Assembly: GCF_900109645.1 (NCBI RefSeq)
Contig: NZ_FOBG01000001.1
Coordinates: 434,001-498,000, forward strand
Length of the DNA: 64,000 nucleotides
DNA from: Duganella sp. CF402
Lineage (GTDB): Bacteria; Pseudomonadota; Gammaproteobacteria; Burkholderiales; Burkholderiaceae_D
Reading direction: 5' to 3'
The notes under the pieces: generated by a model
Told to the model about the DNA's origin: nothing
The model's input: only the letters and a program-made list of their open reading frames with translations
Database searches by the model: none
Program-made: the position numbers and the translations under genes
Part shown: piece by piece, positions 32,909-41,939 of the stretch
Layout of the letters: each line of letters begins with the position of its first letter
Numbering within the stretch: the stretch's first letter is position 1

Positions 32909-32946
32909 CCGGTGAACGGCGCCTTTCGCCGTTCACCGGTCCTTTT
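32909..32946 (+). terminator. Intrinsic terminator after LysR gene
   Basis: A perfect 13-bp stem CCGGTGAACGGCG/CGCCGTTCACCGG with a CCTTT loop, followed by TCCTTTT. Confidence 0.85.
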
Positions 32947-33024
32947 CCGCCGTTCGCCGAATAGCGGTTTCCCTGCCCGACGTTCCCCGGTATCGTTACA
33001 TCCATACCGACTTGGGGGACCAAC

Positions 33025-33402
33025 ATGAACGTAGAAACCGCATACCGCTGGCGCAAGCAGTTTGTCTGGGGCCTGGCGCTGATCGCCGCCGGCACCGTGA
33101 TTCTGCTGGCGCAGCTGGACGTACTGGACATCGACTTCAATCTGGCGCATTTCTGGCGCTGGTGGCCTTGGCTGGTGGTCATCAGCGGCGTCACCAAGAT
33201 TATTCCGCCCACCACCTCGCGCCACTTCACCGAAGGCTGGTGGGAGATCTTCTTCGCCGGCTGGTGGTACGTCTCGTTCAATCACATCTGGGACCTGGGC
33301 TTCGGCCAGACCTGGCCGGCGCTGCTGATCGCCTGGGGCGTGGGCATGCTGCTGCGTCCTTTGCTGGACAATATCTTCACCTCGACCAAGGAGCAAGCAT
33401 GA
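33025..33402 (+). CDS. Small membrane protein with LiaI/LiaF-like transmembrane region
   Basis: A 125-aa protein with several hydrophobic segments (about 13-30, 40-58, 70-90, 93-110). The WGLALIAAGTVILLAQLDVLDIDF and WRWWPWLVVISGVTKII pattern matches the transmembrane half of LiaF-like proteins (DUF5668). Its stop overlaps the next start (ATGA). It is the first gene of a five-gene operon with a LytS/LytTR two-component system. Confidence 0.8.
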   Translation: MNVETAYRWRKQFVWGLALIAAGTVILLAQLDVLDIDFNLAHFWRWWPWLVVISGVTKIIPPTTSRHFTEGWWEIFFAGWWYVSFNHIWDLGFGQTWPALLIAWGVGMLLRPLLDNIFTSTKEQA

Positions 33403-34115
33403 GAACCCGCCGCGAACGTAATCCTGCCACGCAGATGGTCATCGGGCTGGTCGTCATCGGCTTCGGCATGTTGTTCCTGCTCGATAACCTGGGCTGGCTC
33501 GACCTCGACCTGACCGTGCATATCCTGCCGACCGTGCTGATTGCCGCCGGCATCCTGAAAGTGCTGCAGACCCGCACCCAGTCCGGCATCATCACCGGTG
33601 GCGCGTTGATTGCAGTGGGCAGCGTGGTGATGCTGAAGGAAATGGGCCTGATCTATATCGGCTGGAATACCCTGTGGCCGCTGCTGCTGATCGGCGCTGG
33701 TGTGGCGGTAGTGTTCAAGTCGAACGCCAACCGTAAGCAATCGGAGCAGGCGGCGTTCGATCCGTTGGCCAAGGCGGAGAGTGAATCGCTGCTCAACTAC
33801 ACCGCCATCATGGGCGGCTTCAAGCAGCGCATCACCACGCAGGATTTTCGGGGCGGCGAAATCACCGCCATCATGGGCGGCTGCGACCTTGACCTGCGCC
33901 AGTCCTCGACCGTCGGCGACGCGGTGCTGAATGTGTTCGTCATGTGCGGCGGCATCACCATCAAGGTGCCGATCGACTGGACCGTGGTGTTTGACGGCAT
34001 GCCGATCATGGGCGGCTTCGAGGAGAAGACCGTGCCACCGACCGGCGCCGGCTCCGGCAAGCGGCTAATCGTGCGCGGCTACATCATCATGGGCGGCATG
34101 GAAGTGCGTAACTGA
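33399..34115 (+). CDS. LiaF-like envelope-stress protein with IMGG repeats
   Basis: A 238-aa protein starting in an ATGA overlap. The N-terminal ~105 residues hold about four membrane helices (DUF5668-like). The C-terminal ~110 residues are a soluble beta-rich domain with four copies of an [AIM]xIMGG motif (TAIMGGFK, TAIMGGCD, MPIMGGFE, YIIMGGME), typical of the LiaF C-terminal solenoid. In Firmicutes LiaF inhibits a cell-envelope two-component system. Here the following two genes are a LytS-type kinase and a LytTR regulator, so a similar inhibitory role is a reasonable inference. Confidence 0.85.
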   Translation: MRTRRERNPATQMVIGLVVIGFGMLFLLDNLGWLDLDLTVHILPTVLIAAGILKVLQTRTQSGIITGGALIAVGSVVMLKEMGLIYIGWNTLWPLLLIGAGVAVVFKSNANRKQSEQAAFDPLAKAESESLLNYTAIMGGFKQRITTQDFRGGEITAIMGGCDLDLRQSSTVGDAVLNVFVMCGGITIKVPIDWTVVFDGMPIMGGFEEKTVPPTGAGSGKRLIVRGYIIMGGMEVRN

Positions 34116-35194
34116 TGCAGGAGATTTCCGCCACCCGTCGAGGAACAGTCATCTACCTGCTGGTCTGGCTGTTTCTCGGTTGCGCTTTGGGCGGCGTGAT
34201 CTCGCTGTCGAGCGAGACGCCGCTGGCCAACGCCTTGCTGTTCGCGATACCGGTCAACCTGTGGTACGCCTTCGCGGCCGGCTATTCGGCCTACTACCTG
34301 TGCCGCGCCTATCCGCTGGGCACGCGCGGCGCCGGGCCGATTGCGCTGGTGCTGACGCTGGCCGCTGTGGTGCTGGGCTTTTTATGGCTGATCATCGGTA
34401 ACCTGTGGAACAGTGTGTGCCGCCTGCTGGACGTGGAATGGAGTGGCATCGTCATCACGCCGCAGCTGTCGATATTGATCGTGGTGCTGGGTGTGCTGCT
34501 GTATGGCTTTGCGGTGGCGCTGCACTATCTGGTGATTGAGTTCGTGCGCGCCAAGAGCGCCGAGCAGCGCGAACTGGAATCGCTGCTGATGGCGCAGGAG
34601 GCCGAGCTGCGCATGCTGCGCACGCAGATCGATCCGCACTTCCTGTTCAATAGCCTGAATTCGATCAGCGCGCTGACCTCGCAGGATCCGAAAGCGGCGC
34701 GGCGCATGACGCTGGAACTGGCCAGCTTCTTCCGCCAGAGCCTGGGCATGGAGGCGCACAAGAAGGTGACGCTGGGCGAGGAGATGGTGCTGATCCGGCA
34801 CTTCCTCGCCATTGAGCAGGTGCGCTTCGGCGAGCGTTTGCAGGTGCAGGAAGAGATTGGCGAGGACGCGGCGGTGTGCCTGGTGCCGCCGATGATTATC
34901 CAGCCGCTGGTGGAAAACGCGGTCAAGCACGGCATCTGCAATTTGCCGGAAGGCGGTACGATACGCATTACTGCGCGGCGGGCCGGCTCGATGCTGCACA
35001 TCGGCGTGCACAACCCGGTGGACGAGGATATGGCCTCCATCCGCAGCGAAGGCCACGGCATCGGCCTGACCAACGTGCGCCAGCGTTTATCCGGTGCTTA
35101 CAAACACGAAGCCGGCATCCAATGGGGCCGGCACGAGAACAGCTTTGGCGTGGATATTACGATGCCCGCGCAAACGAGCGAACAAGGGGATTGA
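34115..35194 (+). CDS. LytS/YehU-type sensor histidine kinase
   Basis: A 359-aa kinase whose start overlaps the upstream stop by one base. Four N-terminal membrane helices (about 12-32, 40-62, 75-95, 113-135) precede a His_kinase domain with the phospho-acceptor in RTQIDPHFLFNSLNSI and an ATPase region with PPMIIQPLVENAVKHGI and GHGIGLTNVRQRL. The sensor part lacks a recognisable ligand domain. It is followed 3 bases later by its likely partner, a LytTR response regulator. Confidence 0.93.
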   Translation: MQEISATRRGTVIYLLVWLFLGCALGGVISLSSETPLANALLFAIPVNLWYAFAAGYSAYYLCRAYPLGTRGAGPIALVLTLAAVVLGFLWLIIGNLWNSVCRLLDVEWSGIVITPQLSILIVVLGVLLYGFAVALHYLVIEFVRAKSAEQRELESLLMAQEAELRMLRTQIDPHFLFNSLNSISALTSQDPKAARRMTLELASFFRQSLGMEAHKKVTLGEEMVLIRHFLAIEQVRFGERLQVQEEIGEDAAVCLVPPMIIQPLVENAVKHGICNLPEGGTIRITARRAGSMLHIGVHNPVDEDMASIRSEGHGIGLTNVRQRLSGAYKHEAGIQWGRHENSFGVDITMPAQTSEQGD

Positions 35195-35197
35195 GGT

Positions 35198-35929
35198 ATG
35201 CGTATCATCATCGTTGACGATGAAATGCTGGCGCGCGGCGTGGTGCGCGAATACTTGTCCGAGCATGCGGACGTGGAAATCGTGGCCGAATGCGCCAACG
35301 GTTTCGAGGCGGTCAAGGCGATTACCGAGCTGTCGCCGGACCTGGTGTTTTTGGATATTCAGATGCCCAAGCTGGATGGCTTTGAGGTGGCTGAACTGGC
35401 CGGCGGCAAGACGCGCTACATCTTCGCCACGGCGTTCGACCAGTATGCGATCAAGGCTTTTGAATTCCACGCGCTCGATTATTTGCTCAAGCCTTTCAGT
35501 CAGCAGCGTTTTGATCAGGCGCTGGCGCATGCGCGCGCCAATCTTGGCGCTGGCGGCGAGGTGGTTGAGAAGATGGTGCGCGAGGCCACTGGCCGCAACA
35601 AGCCGCTGGGCCGCGTGCTGATACGCGACGGAGCCAGGGTCCACGTCATCACCGCCGACAAGATCGAGCATGTGGAGGCGCAGGATGATTATGTGCAGAT
35701 CCGCTCGGAAGGAAAATCCTACCTGAAGAATCAGCGCATGTCGGAGCTGGAGGAGCAGTTGGATGGCGAGCAGTTCCTGCGTATTCATCGCTCCTACATC
35801 GTCAACATTGCCTTCGTAGACCGCATCGAGCAGGCCACCAAGGATAGTCATGTCGCGGTGCTGAAGGATGGCAGCCGCGTGCCGGTCAGCCGCAGCGGCT
35901 ATCAGAAAATACGTGCGGTCATCCAGTAA
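35198..35929 (+). CDS. LytTR-family response regulator
   Basis: A 243-aa regulator. The receiver domain (about 1-120) has the acidic pair in IIVDDEMLARG, the phosphorylated Asp in LVFLDIQMP and the Lys in YLLKPF. The C-terminal LytTR DNA-binding domain (about 140-243) has KIEHVEAQDDYVQI and FLRIHRSYIVNI. Genes start 3 bases after the kinase stop and the AraC gene overlaps its stop (TAATG), so the unit is one operon. Confidence 0.94.
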   Translation: MRIIIVDDEMLARGVVREYLSEHADVEIVAECANGFEAVKAITELSPDLVFLDIQMPKLDGFEVAELAGGKTRYIFATAFDQYAIKAFEFHALDYLLKPFSQQRFDQALAHARANLGAGGEVVEKMVREATGRNKPLGRVLIRDGARVHVITADKIEHVEAQDDYVQIRSEGKSYLKNQRMSELEEQLDGEQFLRIHRSYIVNIAFVDRIEQATKDSHVAVLKDGSRVPVSRSGYQKIRAVIQ

Positions 35930-36729
35930 TGCTGCACGAGGAATATCCGCCGCCGGAGGAACTGCGGGAGGCCATCAAGTGCTTCTGGCATAACCGCTGG
36001 GATTTCGGCGAGCAGCCCGGCAGCTTCGAGGTGATGCCGGACGGGTATGCGGAAATCATCTTCAGCTTCGGCAGCGTGATGCGCGATGGCGCTGCGCTGC
36101 CATCGCCGTTTTTGATGGGATTATTGAACCAGCCGGTGGTGTTCAATGCAGCGGGGCGGCTGGAGATTATTGGTGTTCGCTGTTATCCGTGGACCGTGTT
36201 TGATTTGCTTGGCCTTGCGCCGGTGAATGGTGTGCACACGCTTGAGCATCTGATCGCGCAGTTGCAGCTTTCGCTGGCGCGGTATGTGCAGGCTGGTGAT
36301 ATCGATGCGGCATTGGGCGTGCTGCGGCGCTACTTCCAGCCGAAGCAAGCTGACAGTATGCTGGCCAAGGCCGGCGAGGCGATGCGCAGCGCGGGCGGCG
36401 CCATGCCGGTGAGCGAGGTTGCTGCGGCGGCGCATGCCACGGTGCGCACGCTGGAACGCAAGTTCAAGCAATCGTCCGGGCATACGGTGAAAGACGTGTC
36501 TGGCCTGATGCGCTTCGAGCAGGCGCGTAACCGCTTGTGGCATGCGCCGCAAACGAATCTGGCTGCGCTGGCGCAGGAGCTGGGCTATACCGACCAGTCG
36601 CACCTTAGCCGGGAGTTCAAGCGCTACAGCGGCGTTGCGCCATCGGCCTTTGCGCGCAAGGCCAAAGCGCAGGCGGAGAGCGAGGGTTTTGTCGCGTTTG
36701 TACAAGCCCCGGCGGGAGCAAAGCCCTAG
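35929..36729 (+). CDS. AraC-family transcriptional regulator
   Basis: A 266-aa regulator. The N-terminal ~140 residues resemble the DUF6597 sensing domain (MLHEEYPPPEELREAIKCFWHNRW, PDGYAEIIFSFG). The C-terminal AraC double helix-turn-helix spans about 150-250, with HATVRTLERKFKQSSGHTVKDV and LGYTDQSHLSREFKRYSGVAPSAF. Its ATG overlaps the LytTR gene stop. The monooxygenase gene starts 11 bases downstream and may be its target. Confidence 0.9.
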   Translation: MLHEEYPPPEELREAIKCFWHNRWDFGEQPGSFEVMPDGYAEIIFSFGSVMRDGAALPSPFLMGLLNQPVVFNAAGRLEIIGVRCYPWTVFDLLGLAPVNGVHTLEHLIAQLQLSLARYVQAGDIDAALGVLRRYFQPKQADSMLAKAGEAMRSAGGAMPVSEVAAAAHATVRTLERKFKQSSGHTVKDVSGLMRFEQARNRLWHAPQTNLAALAQELGYTDQSHLSREFKRYSGVAPSAFARKAKAQAESEGFVAFVQAPAGAKP

Positions 36730-36739
36730 ACTGCGGGGC

Positions 36740-37945
36740 ATGAACACATCACATCAAGTCATTATTGCAGGCGCCGGACCGGTCGGCCTGTTGCTCGCTT
36801 GCGAGCTGGCGCTGGCCAAATGCACCGTCCTCATTCTGGAGAAAGCGGCCGATCCGCATTCGCCCTTGAAGCAGCTGCCGTTCGGCATACGCGGTCTGTC
36901 TGCATCGTCGATCGAAGCGCTGCACCGGCGCGGGCTGCTGGATGAAATGGAAGTGCCCAAGCGCTTGCAGAATCCTTTCACCGGCAAGCGCAGCAAACAG
37001 GCTGGCCACTTTGCCGGTATTCCGTTCGAGCATGACAATATCGATACCTCCGGCTGGCCGCAAGGTTTGCCATACAGCCTGTTGTCCGAAATGGCGGAGC
37101 TGGAGGACGTGCTGACACGCCGTGCGCTGTCGCTCGGCGTCGAGATCCGGCGCGGCGCTGGCATCAGCGGCTTGGCGCAGGATGACGACGGCGTGAGCGT
37201 GAAGGTGAGCGTGCATGCGGTGGCGGGGCAGGAGCCGGAGCGGGAGCAGGGCATGCGCGCCGCTTGGCTGGTCGGCTGTGACGGCGCGCGCAGCGTGGTG
37301 CGCAAGCAGGGCGGCTTCGAGTTCGCCGGCACCGAGCCGGAATTTACCGGCTACTCGGCCAAGGTGGATCTGGCCAGTGCGGCGCAGCTGGCGCCTGGCC
37401 GCGTGGTGACGGAGCGCGGCATGTACTTCCAATCGCAACCGGGCTACCTGAATTTGCAGGACTTCGACGGCGGCGCCTTCCACCAGAGTGGCGAGCAGGT
37501 CACGCGGGAGCATTTGCAGGCGGTCCTGCGCCGCATCTCAGGCATCGACGTTACCATCGACGCGCTGCACATTGCCACCACCTGGACCGACCGTGCGCGG
37601 CAAGCTACCCACTACCGCAACGGCCGCATTCTTCTCGCCGGCGACGCTGCGCACATCCACGCGCCGCTGGGCGGGCAAGGCCTGAACCTCGGTATCGGCG
37701 ACGCCATGAACCTCGGCTGGAAACTGGCGGCCACCATCCACGGCACGGCAGCGGATGGCCTGCTGGACAGCTACCACGCCGAGCGCCATCCTGTCGGCGA
37801 GCGCGTGCTGGATTGGTCGCGCGCGCAAGTGGCCGTCATGCGGCCCACGCCGGAAGGCCGCGCCCTGAACGCGATCTTCCGCGATCTGATGAACACCCGC
37901 GACGGCGCAACTTATTTCGCCGGCCGCGTGTGGGGCCTGATCTAG
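36740..37945 (+). CDS. FAD-dependent aromatic-type monooxygenase (short form)
   Basis: A 401-aa flavoprotein starting at ATG 36740. It has the dinucleotide motif VIIAGAGPVGLLLACELA, the mid-protein DG motif LVGCDGARSVVRKQGG and the FAD-phosphate GD motif ILLAGDAAHIHAPLGGQGLNLGIGDAMNLGWKLA, as in the PheA/TfdB/MhpA group. Such hydroxylases are usually 500-600 aa with a thioredoxin-like C-terminal domain; this one ends soon after the GD-motif domain, so that domain is absent. Substrate is unknown. It overlaps the convergent helicase gene by 4 bases. Confidence 0.85.
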   Translation: MNTSHQVIIAGAGPVGLLLACELALAKCTVLILEKAADPHSPLKQLPFGIRGLSASSIEALHRRGLLDEMEVPKRLQNPFTGKRSKQAGHFAGIPFEHDNIDTSGWPQGLPYSLLSEMAELEDVLTRRALSLGVEIRRGAGISGLAQDDDGVSVKVSVHAVAGQEPEREQGMRAAWLVGCDGARSVVRKQGGFEFAGTEPEFTGYSAKVDLASAAQLAPGRVVTERGMYFQSQPGYLNLQDFDGGAFHQSGEQVTREHLQAVLRRISGIDVTIDALHIATTWTDRARQATHYRNGRILLAGDAAHIHAPLGGQGLNLGIGDAMNLGWKLAATIHGTAADGLLDSYHAERHPVGERVLDWSRAQVAVMRPTPEGRALNAIFRDLMNTRDGATYFAGRVWGLI

Positions 37946-40233
37946 GCTTCGATGCGCCACCAGCTTGGCAATAGTTCCCGTATCTCCGGCCGCGCGAAGC
38001 GGTCGTCGATCAGGTAGACCGTGCCCTTGTCGGATTGCGTGCGAATCACGCGGCCCGCCGCCTGCACCACTTTCTGCATGCCGGGATAGGTGTAGGTGTA
38101 GTCGTAACCGGCGCCGAAGATGGCCTCCATGCGCTGGCGTATCTGCTCGTTGACCGGATTGATTTGTGGGAGGCCCAGCGTGGCGACGAAGGCCCCGATC
38201 AGGCGCGCGCCCGGCAAGTCCACGCCTTCGCCGAACGAACCGCCCAGTACAGCGAAGCCGATGCCTTCACTGTCCGGCGTAAAGCGGTCGAGGAACTGCG
38301 CGCGCTCCGCTTCGTCCATGCGGCGTGACTGCCGCCACACCGGCACCTCCGGATGCAGCTCGCTGAACTGGCTGGCCGCTTTCTCCATGTAATCGAAACT
38401 GCTGAAGAAGGCGAGGTAGTTGCCGCGCTGCCGTGCGTACTGCTTGCCCATCAGGTCCGCGATAGGCTTCAGCGATTGCTGGCGGTGCTGGTAGCGGGTC
38501 GAGATGTGCTTGGCCACCTGCACCGACAACTGCTCGGCCACGAACGGCGATTCCACGTCCACCCACGCCGTGGTGTCGGGCATGCCGAGCATGTCGCCGA
38601 AGTAGTTCCACGGGCTGAGGGTGGCCGAGAACAGCGCTGTGGTATGCGTGCTTTCAAAGCGCGGCTTCAGGTACGGGGCCGGCACGATGTTGCGTATGCA
38701 GAGCACCGAGTTGCTGTTGCTGGCGCGCGCGCCCGGCGCTTTCTCGATATCGAACAGCGCGTGCTCGCCAAAGCTTTCCGCCAGCCGCGCGAACATCAAC
38801 GCGTTGAAGTAGAAGCTTTGCAGGTCCGGCTCCACGTAGGCGGGATGGTCGGCCATGTAATCGGAGATGGCGGTCGATGCGGTCTGCAACGCGCCCATGA
38901 ATTTTTCCGGCAGCTCGGCGTAGGACTGGTATTCGGCCGTCTGGTCTTTCTCCAGCTGGTTCCATTGCTTGTGCACGCGCTCCAGCGGCTTTTTCAATTC
39001 CTCCGGGACGATCTTGCGCAGCAGGCGCAGGCTGTCGTGCTCCATGTCGGCCGAATACATCTTCCTCGCGCGCGACACCATATTGTGCGCTTCGTCCACC
39101 AGCAGGTTAACCTTCCAGTCGTTCAGTTGCGTGAGGCTGTGCAGCATGGCGCTGATGTCGAAGTAGTAGTTGTAGTCGCCGATGACGATGTCGCACCAGC
39201 GCGCCATCTCGCTGCTCAGGTAGTACGGGCAAACGTCGTGGGCGAGGGCGATGGCTTTCAGCGTGTCGCGATCCAGCGCTGGCGGTGCACTGCCATTCGG
39301 CGACGGCGCCATGATCGCCAGCGCTGACTCGCGCGCCGCAGGCAGGCGGTCGTAAAAGCCTTTGGCCAGCGGACAGGAATCGCCGTGGCAGGCCTTGTCC
39401 GGATTGACGCAAGCGGTGCTCTTGGCTGCCAGCTCCAGCGTGCGCAGTGGCAGCAGCGGTGCGCCTTCGCGGATCAGGTCCACCGCATCAAGCGCCATTT
39501 GACGGCCCGAGGTTTTCGCCGCGAGAAAGAAGATTTTGTCGACGCCATGTTCAGCGCTGGCCTTCAGCATCGGGAACAGGCTGCCGACGGTTTTGCCAAT
39601 CCCGGTCGGCGCTTGCGCCAGCAGGCACACCTTGCGGTTGCTGGCGCGGTACATGGCTTCCGCCAGCTGGCGCTGGCCCGGACGGAAGTCGCCGTAAGGG
39701 AAGCGCATGGCCTTCAGTTGCAGGTCGCGTTCCGCGCGGTGCGCCATTTCCTGCTGTGCCCATTGCAGGAACAGGGTGCACTGCTGCTCGAAGTATGCTT
39801 GCAGGCCGGCTGCCGTATGGTCTTCGTGCAGCACGGTTTCCTTCTGGCTGCCGATGTCGAAGTAGACCAGCGCCAGGCGGATCTTTTCCAGTCCCCGGTC
39901 CTGGCATAGCAGGTGGCCGTAGATCTTCACCTGCGCCCAGTGCAGCGCGCGCTGGTTGTCCGGCATCTTCTTCAAGTCGCCGCGATAGGTCTTGATTTCT
40001 TCGAGGCGGTTGGCGCGCGTGTCGTAGCCGTCGGCGCGGCCGCGCACGTGCAGTGGGCCGAAGTCGCCGGAGAGCGAGATCTCGGTCTGGTAGTCGTCAT
40101 CGCGGCGCGAGGTCACAACGCCGTGGCCGGCGATGCCTTCTTGCGCGGTGGGCGAGGGCGTGAAGCGCAGATCGAGGTCGCCGGTTTTGGCGGTGAACTC
40201 GCACAGGGCACGCACTGCGACAACGTACGTCAT
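37942..40233 (-). CDS. DinG/XPD-like Fe-S DNA helicase with N-terminal nuclease-like domain
   Basis: A 763-aa superfamily 2 helicase. It has Walker A APTGIGKT, DEAH box VDEAHN, and a Fe-S domain with Cys in STACVNPDKACHGDSCP and a fourth in DVCPYY. Motif VI is in YPGMQKVVQAAGRVIRT. Upstream of the helicase core, about residues 20-130, GRADGYDT...LEEIKTYRG has the D...ExK pattern of a PD-(D/E)xK (Cas4-like) nuclease. The start at 40233 overlaps the FAN1-type gene stop (ATGA), implying a joint role in DNA repair; the pair follows an SOS box. Family members resolve replication-blocking structures with 5'-3' polarity. Confidence 0.9.
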   Translation of the reverse strand: MTYVVAVRALCEFTAKTGDLDLRFTPSPTAQEGIAGHGVVTSRRDDDYQTEISLSGDFGPLHVRGRADGYDTRANRLEEIKTYRGDLKKMPDNQRALHWAQVKIYGHLLCQDRGLEKIRLALVYFDIGSQKETVLHEDHTAAGLQAYFEQQCTLFLQWAQQEMAHRAERDLQLKAMRFPYGDFRPGQRQLAEAMYRASNRKVCLLAQAPTGIGKTVGSLFPMLKASAEHGVDKIFFLAAKTSGRQMALDAVDLIREGAPLLPLRTLELAAKSTACVNPDKACHGDSCPLAKGFYDRLPAARESALAIMAPSPNGSAPPALDRDTLKAIALAHDVCPYYLSSEMARWCDIVIGDYNYYFDISAMLHSLTQLNDWKVNLLVDEAHNMVSRARKMYSADMEHDSLRLLRKIVPEELKKPLERVHKQWNQLEKDQTAEYQSYAELPEKFMGALQTASTAISDYMADHPAYVEPDLQSFYFNALMFARLAESFGEHALFDIEKAPGARASNSNSVLCIRNIVPAPYLKPRFESTHTTALFSATLSPWNYFGDMLGMPDTTAWVDVESPFVAEQLSVQVAKHISTRYQHRQQSLKPIADLMGKQYARQRGNYLAFFSSFDYMEKAASQFSELHPEVPVWRQSRRMDEAERAQFLDRFTPDSEGIGFAVLGGSFGEGVDLPGARLIGAFVATLGLPQINPVNEQIRQRMEAIFGAGYDYTYTYPGMQKVVQAAGRVIRTQSDKGTVYLIDDRFARPEIRELLPSWWRIEA

Positions 40234-41870
40234 GCTGCCCACTGCAAATAGCACACCGAGATCGGCATCTGGTGTTCGGCGCAGTATTCGATCCAGCGCA
40301 GCTGGTTGTCCTGCAGGCGATCGCCGGGGCCTTTGACTTCGATCATGTTGTAGCGGCGCTCGGCCGGCCAGAACTGGATCAGGTCGGGGAAGCCGCTGCG
40401 GTTGGATTTGATGTCCAGCAGGATGCGCTCGAAGGCGCGCTTCAGGTGCAGCGGCGGAATGCAGTCCAGCGCCAGTTCCAGCAAGTCGGCATCAATCGCC
40501 TCCCAGTACAGGAAGGGCGACTGGATGCCGTATTTGGCCGCGTAGTTGGCGCGGATAGTGGCGCGATACTGGTCGCGATCCAGCTGCGACAGCGCGTCCT
40601 CAAACTGCTGCGCACGGCGGCGCTGGAAATCGGCGCTGTGCAAATCGGCTGGGCCGCGATGATACGGATGGAAGAACGCGCCCGGAATTGGCGAGAACAC
40701 CGCGTCCCAGCACAACAGGCCAAACAGGGAATTCATCAGCGCGTTCTCGACGTAGAACACTGGTGCATCGTCGCTGTGCAGATGATCGCGCACTACGAAT
40801 TCGACATAGTAGTCTTCCTGCGGCGACGGCAGTTGCAGGTCGATGCGCTCGGCCTGCGCCAGCGCCACCGGCGGCGGCTTGGCGTGACCGAGCTTGCGCG
40901 CCAGGCGTGGCGCCATGCGCAGCAACTGCTGGCGTTCGGCCTCGCTCTCCGGCGCGTGCATGGCGGTTTGCAGCAAGTCGAAGGCCTCGCGCGGCTGCTC
41001 ATTTTTTTCCAGCACGCGGATGGCGCGTGCGCGGGCGCCTGGGTAGTCGCAATCGGCATACAGCGCGTACGCCGCCGGCCAGTCGGCCTGCTTTTCCACG
41101 TGCTGGGCGATGGCGAAAACCAGCTTGTTGCGGCGGCTGCGCAGCCATTCGTTATCCGGCGCGCAGGGCGGCAGGTCGGCGATGACGGCGGCCGGTTCCT
41201 CGCCTTCGGCAAAGCGTTCGTGGCACCGGCGCAGGGCCAGGAAGTCGTCGATGTCGCGGCGGCTGCGGAAGCCGCGTGCGGCCGGCGAGAACTCGACCTT
41301 CTCGTACTGGTAGATGCCGAGGTCGGACAGCACAAAGTCGGTCCAGTCCTGATGGTAGTTGCCGAAGAAGATGAGGCGCAGGCGGTCGCACAGTTCCTGC
41401 GTCAGGTTGCGGTAGACGTGGTCGCCCGCATTGGCGTACCAGGCGGAGAAGCGGTGTTCGGCATCGTATTCCTCGCGCAGCGCTTCCAGCTGTTCTGCCT
41501 TGCGCAGATGTTTAACATGCGTCGCCAGCTTGAAGACTTTGGCGATTTCCGGCTTTTGCAGCAGGCTGAACAATTCGTCCAGCCCCAGTGGCGGATCTTC
41601 CTCGATGAGGCCGAGCTCGGCCAACGGGCGTGCCGCTTCATGCGTGCTGCCGATTTCGGCGTAGACCAATTTACTGGCGCGGAACACGGTGCCCTTGCGC
41701 ATCACCATGCGCACGAACAGCGCGCGCGAAGCTTGCGGCAGGGTAGGGAAGATGGTGAGGAAGTGGCGTTCCTCGGCGGTGAGCAGATCGTCGTAGCGTT
41801 CGCTTATCCACGCCAGTACCTGGTGAAAATTCTCCAGATAATAGAACGGATTTTCAAGAACTTTGATCAT
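40230..41870 (-). CDS. FAN1-like VRR-NUC nuclease
   Basis: A 546-aa protein resembling bacterial FAN1. The N-terminal and central region is helical (SAP-like and TPR-like, about 1-420). The C-terminal VRR-NUC domain has GFPDLIQFWPAERRYNMIEVKGPGDRLQDNQLRWI, with the PD...ExK active site. FAN1 nucleases incise DNA near interstrand crosslinks. Expression is probably SOS-controlled from a LexA-type box 26 bases upstream. The following helicase gene overlaps its stop. Confidence 0.88.
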   Translation of the reverse strand: MIKVLENPFYYLENFHQVLAWISERYDDLLTAEERHFLTIFPTLPQASRALFVRMVMRKGTVFRASKLVYAEIGSTHEAARPLAELGLIEEDPPLGLDELFSLLQKPEIAKVFKLATHVKHLRKAEQLEALREEYDAEHRFSAWYANAGDHVYRNLTQELCDRLRLIFFGNYHQDWTDFVLSDLGIYQYEKVEFSPAARGFRSRRDIDDFLALRRCHERFAEGEEPAAVIADLPPCAPDNEWLRSRRNKLVFAIAQHVEKQADWPAAYALYADCDYPGARARAIRVLEKNEQPREAFDLLQTAMHAPESEAERQQLLRMAPRLARKLGHAKPPPVALAQAERIDLQLPSPQEDYYVEFVVRDHLHSDDAPVFYVENALMNSLFGLLCWDAVFSPIPGAFFHPYHRGPADLHSADFQRRRAQQFEDALSQLDRDQYRATIRANYAAKYGIQSPFLYWEAIDADLLELALDCIPPLHLKRAFERILLDIKSNRSGFPDLIQFWPAERRYNMIEVKGPGDRLQDNQLRWIEYCAEHQMPISVCYLQWAA

Positions 41871-41895
41871 TGCAGCGGGGACGAACGGCGATTAA

Positions 41896-41911
41896 CTGTA
41901 TTTATGTACAG
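41896..41911 (-). promoter_or_regulatory. LexA-type SOS box
   Basis: CTGTATTTATGTACAG matches the CTGT-N8-ACAG LexA consensus exactly and has an AT-rich centre. It lies 26 bases upstream of the FAN1-like gene start, a suitable place for repression. Confidence 0.75.
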
Positions 41912-41939
41912 TGTATCGCGTTCGCCGCCGCCGGTACAG

